Shown one piece after another: positions 7,022 through 13,951 of a stretch of DNA of 16,170 nt. The DNA comes from Pseudomonadota bacterium (GTDB lineage: Bacteria; Pseudomonadota; Alphaproteobacteria; Sphingomonadales; Sphingomonadaceae). The stretch's first letter is position 1; the number at the start of each line of letters is the position of its first letter. The position numbers and the translations under genes were made by a program. Under the pieces are notes generated by a model. That model made no database searches and was not told the DNA's origin. It worked only from the letters and a program-made list of their open reading frames with translations. The stretch spans positions 1 through 16,170 of the forward strand of contig JAFAGN010000248.1 in assembly GCA_023422695.1 (NCBI GenBank), given 5' to 3'.

Positions 7022-10000
7022 TCAATCGTCGCGGTTGGCGATGTTGGTGAACGCGGCCCAAGCCGAAGGATGCGCCCAGGCCGCCTTCCAGCCTGCGACC
7101 GGACTGCCGTCGGCGCGTTTGCCGCTGCGCACCGCGGTCATCCCCTGTTGCAGCGCCTGCGCGCGCGACAGTTTCGGGTCGTTGCGGCGCGCGAGCAAAG
7201 TTTCGACGGTCAGGACCGCGGTCGCATCGTCGGACACGCGCCAGTGGCTGGCGAGCAGCGCGTCGGCCCCGGCGTAGAGGAAGCCGCGCGCCAGCGCCGA
7301 GAGGCTGTCGCTGCCACCCGAATTTTCCGCCGACGCGGTGTTGCACGCCGACAGGATCACCCAATCGGCCGACAGCGTCAGCCGTGCCGCCTCGGTTGCG
7401 GTGAGCAGGCCGTCGTCGCCGTCGCTGGGGGTGCTCGGCGGGGTCAGGACCAGCCCGGGTTCGGCGAAGCCGACGGCGGGATCGGGGAGCAGGCCGTGGG
7501 TGGCGATGGCGACGATGTCGCTGGTCGCCAGCGCCGGATCCTGGCGCAGCGCCGCCTCGGTCGCTTTGCCGTCGATCGTCAATCTGGTCGGCGCGACGCC
7601 GAACAATCGGGCCATGGCCGCCAGTTCGACCTTGGTCCCCGGCAGCGGCGCCAGGCGGCGCAAGGCGTCGGGGTCGGCAAGCGGCGCGCCCGATTCCGAC
7701 ACGCCGCGAAAGATCCCGACCCCGGCGCGTGACCCGGTATCGCCGCCGATCAAGAGCGGCGCGCCATAGCCGCTGAACCGGGTGCTGCGCCGCGCCGCGC
7801 GCGGTTCGCGCGTGAGGGTCAGCGCGGCGACCGAAGGGAGGCTGGTGAAGGCGAAACGGTCGGACAGCCAGTCGGCGCGGGCCAGCGCATCCGGGTCGGC
7901 GACGTCGGCGCCGGCGGGCAAGCCGGTCGCCGACAGCATCGCGAGCGGCAGGTCGCCGAGCTTGCCCGAACTGGCGACATAGATACGCTGGCTGTCTTTC
8001 AGCAGGGGTTCGACCGGCGCGATCAACAATCTGTAGAGTGCGTTGGCGGTGTCGAGGTCGAAGCGGCGATGTCCTTCGAGCTCGAGCGGCGACATCGGTA
8101 GCGCGTCGAGTTCGGCCTTGCGCGCTGCCGAGCAGGTCGCGAAATCGACGTCGCAGCGCAGATCGGAAATCTGTTTCAGGACGAGCGAAATCTCCTTGCC
8201 CGGGCGGCTCCACCCGACCGACGTCGGGGTGACGACGAACAGGTGCAGCGCGTTCGCCGCCTCGGTCATCAGCAGCAACGCCTCGCCGGGTTTCAGCGCA
8301 GCGCGGGCCTCGGTCAGGCTGATCGGACGCGGCGCGACGAGTTGGCGATAGGCGGGATATTTCCGGTCGATGAGCGCGCTGACGTCGGCCAGTTCGGCCT
8401 GCACCGTGTCAAGCTCGCCGCGCAGCCGCGCCGCGTCGACCGGCTTGCGCGCACCGAGCGCACGCAGCAGATTCTTGTCGATCAGGTTGGCGCGGGCGGC
8501 CAGATCCTGTTCCTGGCGCACCGCATCGGCCAATTGCGGGGTCTTGGCCGCAGCCCGCGCGGCATTTTGCAGCACCGCGCGGCCGGATGCGGAAGCGATG
8601 GCATCCTGCGCGGCGCGAAAGGCGCGGTCCTGAATTTCGGCCTGCTGCGCCGCGTCCGGGGTGACCTCCATCAACCCGAAGGCGGTGTTCAGATAGGTGG
8701 TGAAAATGCCGCGGTCGGGCGCGGCCTGCTGCCGGTCGAGCGCCGCGAGCCCGACCGCGCCGCTGCCCGCGGCGCTTTGTTCGTTCAGGCGGCGGAGGAT
8801 TGCGACCGCCTTGGCAGCGAGCGGTTCGGCTTCGGCAGCCTTGTCCTGCCGCAGCAAGGTCAGCGCCAGATTTTCATAGGCGCGCGCGGTGTCGATATGC
8901 GCCTCGCCCAAGGTGCGGCGGAGGATCGCGAGCGACTGGCGGTAATAGGGTTCGGCGGTGCGATCGCCCGCGCCGCTGCGGTCGCTGCGCACGAGCGACG
9001 CACCGACATTGTTGTGCGCGACCGCGGTCAGCGGGTGGTCCTCGCCGAGCAGGCGGCGGCGGATCGCCAGCGCCTTGCCGCTCATCTCGGCTTCCTCGGC
9101 ATGGCGCCCAAGCCCGCCGAGCGTCGTCCCGAGGCTGAGATAGGCCCAGGCGGTGTCAGGATTATCCTCACCGAACCTAGCGCGAAAGACGGCAAGCGCC
9201 TGGCGCATCAACGCTTCGGCGCTCTCGCCCTGGCCGCCGTCGCGCAGGTTGTAGCCGAGGTTGATCAGCGTCGAAGCATAGGAGGGGCTGTCGCGGCCGG
9301 CGATGCCCGCGTGGATGTCGAGCGCGCGGCGGTACATCGGCTCGGCCTCGGCATAGCGGCCCTGCTGGTTCAGATTATGCGCGACATTGGCGTACATCGT
9401 CGCGGTGCGTTCGCTGCTTTCGCCAAAGGCGCGGCGCGTCGTGTCGAGCGCCTGCCGCAGCAGCGGTTCGATGGCAGTGGGCGGCAGACCGCGATTTTCC
9501 ATGTTGAGCGCGAGGTTGTTCGTCGCCTCGGCGGTCAGCGGGTGCGCCTCGCCCAGCCATTTGGTGCGGAGCGCCAGCGCCTTGCGATAGGCGGTGTCGG
9601 CATCGGCGAGGCGTCCCGTCAGACCGTAGCAATAGCCGAGGACGGTATAGCCGAGCGCCGCTTGCGGGCTGTCCTCGCCCTTGGTCGCGCGCCAGATGGT
9701 GAGGGCGTGGTTCGCCGCGGTCTCGGCATCGGCATAGCGTCCGAGCTCGGTGAAGTTCACCGCCCGGTTATAATGGTGCAGCGCGACGTCGGGACCGTTC
9801 GGGCCGGTCATCGCCTCGTCGATCGCCAGCGCCTTGTCGAGCATCGTCGCGGCTTCTTCGAAGCGCCCGAGGCTGCGGAGCGTGACCGCCAGATTGGCAT
9901 ATTGCGAAGCGGTTTCGCGGTGCTGTTCGCCGTGGAGCGCGAGGTTGGCGGCGAGCGCCTGGCGGAACAGCTTTTCGGCTTCCTGCATGTCGCCGAGTTC

Positions 10001-10552
10001 GACCAGCAGCCCGGCGAGGTTGCCGGTCGCGGCGATCGTTTTGGCATGGCGTTCGCCAAATTGCGCGGTGCGCGCCGCGAGCAGCGTGCGGCGGAGCGGC
10101 AAGGCTTCGGCGGGGCGGCCCTGCTTGGCGAGGTTGGTGGCAAGGGAGTTCGTCGCGGTCAGCGTCTGGTCGTCCACCGCGCCGAGCATCTTGGTGTTGA
10201 TCGCGAGCAGGCGGCGCCAATAGGGCTCGGCGTCCTTGAGCTGGTTCTGCTGCTCAAGGTTCGAGGCAAGTAGGCGGTAGCCAAGGCTGGTGATCAGGTC
10301 GTCGGAGCCGTAGCGTTTGACCGCCTCGTCGATCCAGCGCCGATAGATATCGCCTGCCTCGTGCAGTTTGCCTGCGCGTTCGAGATCCATGCCGCGATTG
10401 ATCAGATCGAGCATTTGTTGCTGGTCGGGATCGAGCGGCTTGGCGGCGGGCGCACCCGCGGGGGCGGGATCCTGCGCGAAGGCGAGCGGCGCCGCGCTTG
10501 CGAGCGGCGCGGCAAGAAGGAGCGCGAGGAAGCGATGTCGTCGGTCGGCCAT
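7022..10552 (-). CDS. Exported TPR-CHAT peptidase (caspase-like) protein
   Basis: Large 1176-residue protein. The N-terminus is a likely Sec signal peptide (RRHRF, hydrophobic 9-24, cleavage near AFA-QD after 26), implying periplasmic or outer-envelope location. About 13 tetratricopeptide repeats of 42 residues (about 47-600) follow, of the kinesin-light-chain style with recurring 'ANLA..L...GR..EAE..YR.AL.I....GE.HP.TA'. After a helical linker comes the CHAT domain (about 830-1176). Its predicted catalytic dyad is His1019 in VAIATHGL and Cys1070 in VILSACNTAS, with the downstream LARGFLYAGADALLASHWRVSD segment also typical. CHAT proteins are cysteine peptidases of the caspase clan; the target here is unknown. 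The ATG at 10552 starts directly at the signal peptide; a weak AGGGA lies about 12 bases upstream. It is divergent from the BlaI-type operon. A role in envelope proteolysis or signalling is inference. Confidence 0.9.
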   Translation of the reverse strand: MADRRHRFLALLLAAPLASAAPLAFAQDPAPAGAPAAKPLDPDQQQMLDLINRGMDLERAGKLHEAGDIYRRWIDEAVKRYGSDDLITSLGYRLLASNLEQQNQLKDAEPYWRRLLAINTKMLGAVDDQTLTATNSLATNLAKQGRPAEALPLRRTLLAARTAQFGERHAKTIAATGNLAGLLVELGDMQEAEKLFRQALAANLALHGEQHRETASQYANLAVTLRSLGRFEEAATMLDKALAIDEAMTGPNGPDVALHHYNRAVNFTELGRYADAETAANHALTIWRATKGEDSPQAALGYTVLGYCYGLTGRLADADTAYRKALALRTKWLGEAHPLTAEATNNLALNMENRGLPPTAIEPLLRQALDTTRRAFGESSERTATMYANVAHNLNQQGRYAEAEPMYRRALDIHAGIAGRDSPSYASTLINLGYNLRDGGQGESAEALMRQALAVFRARFGEDNPDTAWAYLSLGTTLGGLGRHAEEAEMSGKALAIRRRLLGEDHPLTAVAHNNVGASLVRSDRSGAGDRTAEPYYRQSLAILRRTLGEAHIDTARAYENLALTLLRQDKAAEAEPLAAKAVAILRRLNEQSAAGSGAVGLAALDRQQAAPDRGIFTTYLNTAFGLMEVTPDAAQQAEIQDRAFRAAQDAIASASGRAVLQNAARAAAKTPQLADAVRQEQDLAARANLIDKNLLRALGARKPVDAARLRGELDTVQAELADVSALIDRKYPAYRQLVAPRPISLTEARAALKPGEALLLMTEAANALHLFVVTPTSVGWSRPGKEISLVLKQISDLRCDVDFATCSAARKAELDALPMSPLELEGHRRFDLDTANALYRLLIAPVEPLLKDSQRIYVASSGKLGDLPLAMLSATGLPAGADVADPDALARADWLSDRFAFTSLPSVAALTLTREPRAARRSTRFSGYGAPLLIGGDTGSRAGVGIFRGVSESGAPLADPDALRRLAPLPGTKVELAAMARLFGVAPTRLTIDGKATEAALRQDPALATSDIVAIATHGLLPDPAVGFAEPGLVLTPPSTPSDGDDGLLTATEAARLTLSADWVILSACNTASAENSGGSDSLSALARGFLYAGADALLASHWRVSDDATAVLTVETLLARRNDPKLSRAQALQQGMTAVRSGKRADGSPVAGWKAAWAHPSAWAAFTNIANRDD

Positions 10553-10579
10553 GGGGCGGCGTTTTCCCTGTCTTGCGTC

Positions 10580-10609
10580 AAGATAGTGATAAAATTGGGA
10601 TATTGTCAG
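10580..10609 (-). promoter_or_regulatory. Candidate promoter of the TPR-CHAT gene
   Basis: On the minus strand CTGACA (10609-10604) matches five of six -35 bases. TATCTT (10585-10580) matches four of six -10 bases, 18 bases later. This would put transcription start about 20 bases before the ATG at 10552. The stretch is clearly AT-richer than its surroundings. Confidence 0.35.
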
Positions 10610-10759
10610 CTGTGGGTTGGCGCGGTGGCGCGGTGGTGGGGACGGTGGGGGTCGAACGGGGATTTAGAAGGCGCGCGTTTGCGCGGGTGTGACGCGGATC
10701 ACTGGCGCGCGGCGGGGTGATGACCCGGTACATTTTGGGATGGGTGTTCGGCCATCGCC

Positions 10760-10904
10760 GATCCTCCCCGGAACGGGGAGGGGGACCACCGAAGGTGGTG
10801 GAGGGGCAGCGATGGCAATGGCGCTCCGTCTCGGCGTTAGGAACCGCCTACTGTGCCCCTCCACCATGCTTCGCATGGTCCCCCTCCCCGTGCCAGGGAG
10901 GATC
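10760..10904. repeat. Inverted pair of sphingomonad-type palindromic repeats
   Basis: Copy A (10760-10808, 49 bp) and copy B (10854-10904, 51 bp, opposite orientation) align along their whole length with a few substitutions, separated by 45 bases. Both have the order atcctccc, a cggggagggggacca block, a small hairpin around gaag (accaccGAAGgtggt in A, accatgcGAAGcatggt in B), then tggaggggca. The mismatches in the hairpin arms are compensated, so pairing is kept in both copies. That points to selection on structure or to mobile palindromic units. Confidence 0.8.
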
Positions 10905-10950
10905 CCACCATCGCAAACTGTATTGCCCAAATAAAACCCCTTGCCAAACA

Positions 10951-10986
10951 TGCGCTACAAATGTAGCACGCTACAAATGTAGCGCA
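10951..10986. promoter_or_regulatory. Tandem BlaI/MecI/CopY-type operators
   Basis: The 14-bp sequence gctacaaatgtagc occurs twice, at 10954-10967 and 10970-10983, with centres 16 bp apart. Each contains the family recognition pattern TACA-N2-TGTA. The outer flanks (tgcgctaca at 10951-10959, tgtagcgca at 10978-10986) make the pair a larger palindrome. The second site ends 16 bases before the repressor ATG at 11000. A possible -35 (TTGCCA, 10941-10946) puts the expected -10 inside the first operator, although that -10 is poor. Negative autoregulation of the four-gene operon is the natural reading. Confidence 0.88.
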
Positions 10987-10999
10987 TGAGGTGAGTCGC

Positions 11000-11377
11000 A
11001 TGTTGTCCAGTTTGCCCCCGCGGGAACGCGAAATTGTCGATGTCCTGTACGAGCGCGGCGCCGCGACCGTCACCGAGATCGGCGAAGCGCTGTCCGACGA
11101 ATTGTCGGGATCGGCGATCCGCGCGATGCTCAAGCGGCTGGAAGCCAAGGGCTTTGTCGAGCGCGAGCAATCCGAGCGCGGCTTTGTCTATGCACCCAAG
11201 GTGTCGGACAAGACGGCGCGCAAATCGGCGCTGAGCCAGGTGGTGCGGGTGTTTTTCAACGGATCGGCGACGAGCGCCGCTGCGGCGCTGCTCGGGATGC
11301 AGGACGAAATGAGTGCGGATGAGCTCGACGAGCTGGAAAAGCTGATCGGGCAGGCGCGCGAGGGGAGGGCGAAATGA
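11000..11377 (+). CDS. BlaI/MecI/CopY-family winged-helix repressor
   Basis: Cytoplasmic DNA-binding repressor of 125 residues, the usual length. The winged-helix part shows PPREREIVDVLYERGAATVTEI near the start, then SGSAIRAMLKRLEAKGFVEREQ with the wing GFVYAPKVS, all typical of the penicillinase-repressor family. The C-terminal helices (SALSQVVRVFFNGS, DELDELEKLIGQAREG) would dimerise. I prefer the ATG at 11000: AGGTGA lies five bases upstream and the protein then starts like its relatives. A GTG at 10991 in the same frame lies within that Shine-Dalgarno-like sequence. Two matching operators stand directly upstream. Its 3' end overlaps the M56 gene by four bases (ATGA), the standard repressor-protease pairing. 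There is no beta-lactamase gene here, so the blaI name would mislead. Confidence 0.94.
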   Translation: MLSSLPPREREIVDVLYERGAATVTEIGEALSDELSGSAIRAMLKRLEAKGFVEREQSERGFVYAPKVSDKTARKSALSQVVRVFFNGSATSAAAALLGMQDEMSADELDELEKLIGQAREGRAK

Positions 11378-13095
11378 TGATCACCGCTGCGATGCTGATC
11401 GGGCTCGTCTGGAAATCGGCGCTGATCGCCGGAGTGACACTGGGGCTGTTGCGGCTGGCGCGGGCGCGCTCGGCGGGCGAACGGTCGCTGGTCGCGCATG
11501 TCGGCCTGCTGGCGCTGCTGGTGCTGCCGGTGGCGACGCTGCTGTTGCCGCAATGGCAGCCGCTGCCCGCGCAGTGGGCGGTCGAGGCGGCGCCGATGAT
11601 GACGAGCGCCATTCCCGATACGGGGGGATCGGCGGCCGATCCGGTTCCCGCGGCGACATCCGTCCCGGTCGCGGCGGACAGTGCCGGATCGCCGCCGATC
11701 AGCTGGTCGGTGGGGGCCGACCTTGCGCCCTTTCTCTATCTTGTCCCGCTCGCGCTGCTGTTTGGAGTGATGATGCTCGCCGTCGTGCGGCTGTTCGCGA
11801 TGCGCGGACGCGCCGAAGTGCTGGTCGACGGGTCGTGGCTGTCGGCGCTGGCCGAAGCGCAGCGGCGGATGGGATTCAAGCATGGCACCGCTTTGCTGGT
11901 CAGCGACGAACTGCGCTCGCCGATCAGCTGGGGGCTGCTGCGGTCGACGATCGTGCTGAGCCCGAAGGCGGTGCGGGCGGTCGGCGAGGCCGAGGCGATC
12001 ATCGCGCACGAGCTGGCGCATATCGCGCGGCTCGACTGGGCGAAGCTGCTTGCCTCGCGCGTCGCCTGTGCGATCTTCTGGTTCAATCCGTTGGTGTGGA
12101 TGCTGGCGCGCGAGAGTCATCAATTGCGCGAGGAAGCCGCCGACGATGCGGTGCTGATGGCCGACATCGACGGCCCCGATTATGCGACGTTGCTGGTCGG
12201 CGCGGCGCGGCACGACAATAGCGCGGCGCTGATGGCGGCGCATGGCGTCGCCCCGTCGAAGAGCAGCCTGAAACGCCGGATCACCCGCGTCCTCGACGCC
12301 AGCCTGCGCCGCGGTCCGGCGAGCGCGAGCTGGGTGTTGATGAGCCTGGTCGTGCTCGCGGGGGTGACCGCGCCGCTGGCCGCTTTTTCGGCGACCGCCG
12401 CCGAGGACATCGTGACAGCGAAGGATAGCCGGAATGCGGCGGTCGCCGCGCGGAAATCGGCGGTCGCATCGGTGCAGCTGGCGAGGGCGGCCAAGGCCGA
12501 CGACGAGGTCGCAGCCGATGCAGCCGCGACCACCCGGCAGCTGAGCGCCGAGCAGCTGATGAGCCTGCGCGCGGTTGGCGTGACCGCCGAATATGCCGCC
12601 GGGATGCGCGCCGAGGGCGCGACCATGGACGCCGACGAACTGATTGCGGCGCGCGCCAGCGGGGTCGATCCGGCCTATATCCGGTCGATGCGGCACATCT
12701 TTCCCAACGTCGATGTCGATGAACTGATCGGTGCGTCGGCGATGCATATCGAACCCAGATTCGCCCGTGATATGAAATCGCACTTCCCCGATATCGGCAT
12801 CGACGACGTGGTCGCGTTGCGGGCGATGGGGATCGACTGCGATTTTGTCACCGACATGCAGAAGTCGGGGGTGCGGATGCGCAGCGCCGACGATGCGATC
12901 CAGCTGCGCGCGGCGGGGGTGGCGGGGCCGAACGACAAGCGGAGGCCCAGCGCGGCACGGTCGCGGAGCGGCGCGACGGTCCGGATCGGTGCCGATGGGT
13001 CGATGGAGGCACGCAGCCCCGATGGCCGCGTCGCCCGGATCGAACTCGGCGAACCGGCCGAGCCGCCCGAACCACCGGCGCTGCCGACCAGCTGA
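11374..13095 (+). CDS. BlaR1-like M56 membrane metallopeptidase with repeat-type sensor
   Basis: Predicted four-pass inner-membrane protein of 573 residues. Membrane segments lie near 4-26, 38-60, 117-140 and 318-340. The zinc peptidase sits in the cytoplasmic loop between segments 3 and 4. HELAH at 212-216 gives His212, Glu213 and His216, and Glu254 in EEAADDAV is the probable third ligand. FWFNPLVWMLARESHQLREEAADD is classic M56. In BlaR1/MecR1 this domain triggers loss of the cognate repressor. The extracytoplasmic part (341-573) is not a penicillin-binding domain. It holds four full and one partial repeat of 28 residues (about 389-518; anchors L395, L423, L451, V479, A508), of the form 'D-(E/D)-L-I-x-L-R-A-x-G-V-x-x-x-Y-x-x-x-M'. 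A polar tail ending in a Glu/Pro-rich stretch follows. The start overlaps the repressor stop (ATGA), so translation is probably coupled. The ligand sensed is unknown. Confidence 0.92.
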   Translation: MMITAAMLIGLVWKSALIAGVTLGLLRLARARSAGERSLVAHVGLLALLVLPVATLLLPQWQPLPAQWAVEAAPMMTSAIPDTGGSAADPVPAATSVPVAADSAGSPPISWSVGADLAPFLYLVPLALLFGVMMLAVVRLFAMRGRAEVLVDGSWLSALAEAQRRMGFKHGTALLVSDELRSPISWGLLRSTIVLSPKAVRAVGEAEAIIAHELAHIARLDWAKLLASRVACAIFWFNPLVWMLARESHQLREEAADDAVLMADIDGPDYATLLVGAARHDNSAALMAAHGVAPSKSSLKRRITRVLDASLRRGPASASWVLMSLVVLAGVTAPLAAFSATAAEDIVTAKDSRNAAVAARKSAVASVQLARAAKADDEVAADAAATTRQLSAEQLMSLRAVGVTAEYAAGMRAEGATMDADELIAARASGVDPAYIRSMRHIFPNVDVDELIGASAMHIEPRFARDMKSHFPDIGIDDVVALRAMGIDCDFVTDMQKSGVRMRSADDAIQLRAAGVAGPNDKRRPSAARSRSGATVRIGADGSMEARSPDGRVARIELGEPAEPPEPPALPTS

Positions 13096-13163
13096 CGTTC
13101 GGCCACTCGTCCAAACCACACCATCGTTGATCGAACCTTTGTTTTGAAACGCCGCTGCGGGGG

Positions 13164-13179
13164 CGAGCGATGGCGCTCG
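13164..13179. other. Small hairpin between the M56 and repeat-protein genes
   Basis: Arms cgagcg (13164-13169) and cgctcg (13174-13179) flank atgg within the 112-base gap. There is no following T-run, so it is not a clear terminator. It could modestly alter expression or mRNA processing between the two gene pairs. It may also be chance in GC-rich DNA. Confidence 0.25.
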
Positions 13180-13207
13180 TCCGGCGCCGGCGACAGGAGT
13201 AGCTCCC

Positions 13208-13951
13208 ATGAAACCCGACAAGAAAACCGCGATGATCGCTGCGAGCGCCGCGCTGTTGACCATCATCGCCTGCGCGGCACCGAGCAACGCTGCCGATCCG
13301 CTGGTGATGACCGCCATCGAATGGAAAGCCACGCCCGGCAACAGTCAACCGCATCTGCGGGTGAGCCACAAGGGATCGACCAGCGATCTTTCGCTGGACA
13401 CCCGGCGCGAGGCACTGGCACCCGCCCGCACGGCGTTGCAAGGCGCCGCCGGGCCGGTGGTCTTTACCGTCAAGCATGAAGCCGGCGAACTGGCGTGCAC
13501 CGGAACGCTGACGCGCGCTTTCGAAGGGACCGGTCGCTGCCGCTTTACGTCCGCCCCGGCGTTCGAGGCGGCGCTGGCGTCGCGCGGGCTGACCCCCGAG
13601 CGGCGCAGCGACATGCTGGCGATGCTGATGGTCGATGCGACGATCGCGCTGGCGGACGGGCTGAACGACGCCGGGGCAAGGCCGAAGGACGCCGACGACC
13701 TGATCGCCGCGGCGGCGCTGGAGGTCACCCCCGCCTATATCCGCGACCTGAAATCCGAGGCGTTGGTGCTGACCGACGTCGATGATGCGATCGCGTGCAA
13801 GGCGCTGGGGGTCGACGGCGCTTATGTGCGCGGACTGGCCGCGGCGGGCTATCGCGCGCTGAGCGCCGACGATGTGGTGGGGATGAAGGCGCTGGGGGTC
13901 ACCGGCGACTATGCGATGGCCATGAACCGCGCGACGCAGGGGGCCAAGTGA
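13208..13951 (+). CDS. Exported protein or lipoprotein with the M56-type sensor repeats
   Basis: A 247-residue protein of an uncharacterised family. I recall relatives next to BlaI/M56 genes in sphingomonads, with this same two-part plan. The N-terminus is a signal peptide. Cleavage may be by signal peptidase I after Ala28, or the lipobox-like IIAC may give a lipoprotein at Cys22. Residues 30-130 form an extended domain rich in beta-strand patterns (PVVFTVKHEAGELACTGTL, GTGRCRFTSAPAFEAAL). Cys97 and Cys111 could form a disulfide. From about 158 to 240 come three repeats of 29 residues (anchors L165, A194, V223), reading ADDLIAAAALEVTPAYIRDL, DVDDAIACKALGVDGAYVRGL and SADDVVGMKALGVTGDYAMAM. 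They match the repeats in the preceding peptidase. AGGAG lies 8 bases before the ATG. Its TGA overlaps the next ATG (TGATG). The function is unknown; binding the same partner as the M56 sensor is inference. Confidence 0.88.
   Translation: MKPDKKTAMIAASAALLTIIACAAPSNAADPLVMTAIEWKATPGNSQPHLRVSHKGSTSDLSLDTRREALAPARTALQGAAGPVVFTVKHEAGELACTGTLTRAFEGTGRCRFTSAPAFEAALASRGLTPERRSDMLAMLMVDATIALADGLNDAGARPKDADDLIAAAALEVTPAYIRDLKSEALVLTDVDDAIACKALGVDGAYVRGLAAAGYRALSADDVVGMKALGVTGDYAMAMNRATQGAK

Larger units (their letters stand above)
10553..10999. other. Divergent intergenic region without a gene
   Basis: The region separates the minus-strand CHAT gene from the plus-strand repressor gene. From left to right it holds a candidate CHAT promoter, about 150 bases (10610-10759) in which I see nothing recognisable, an inverted repeat pair (10760-10904), and the double operator of the repressor operon. 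Short open frames here are made of the repeats and show no protein character. I see no tRNA and no convincing small RNA. Confidence 0.6.

Noticed and set aside
8243..10273. 676-codon plus-strand open frame
   Set aside because: It lies wholly antisense to the TPR-CHAT gene, and its repeat-like sequence mirrors the TPR periodicity. It has no domain or suitable start signal of its own.
7022..10552. TPR-CHAT gene as part of a CRISPR-linked or gasdermin-type defence system
   Set aside because: There is no CRISPR array, Cas gene or gasdermin-like gene in the window, and the protein has a signal peptide. Defence is not supported.
10640..10700. tRNA-like stretch around ggtcgaacggggat
   Set aside because: Only a loose T-arm resemblance; no cloverleaf, acceptor stem or anticodon arm could be formed.
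12262..12273. S-x-x-K (SSLK, residues 297-300) in the M56 protein as a penicillin-binding motif
   Set aside because: It lies in the predicted cytoplasmic loop before the last membrane segment, with no S-x-N or K-T-G partners. It is a chance match.
11188..13341. 717-codon minus-strand open frame
   Set aside because: It is antisense to the repressor and M56 genes, extremely rich in Arg, His and Asp, and without protein-like motifs. The plus strand has clear catalytic motifs.
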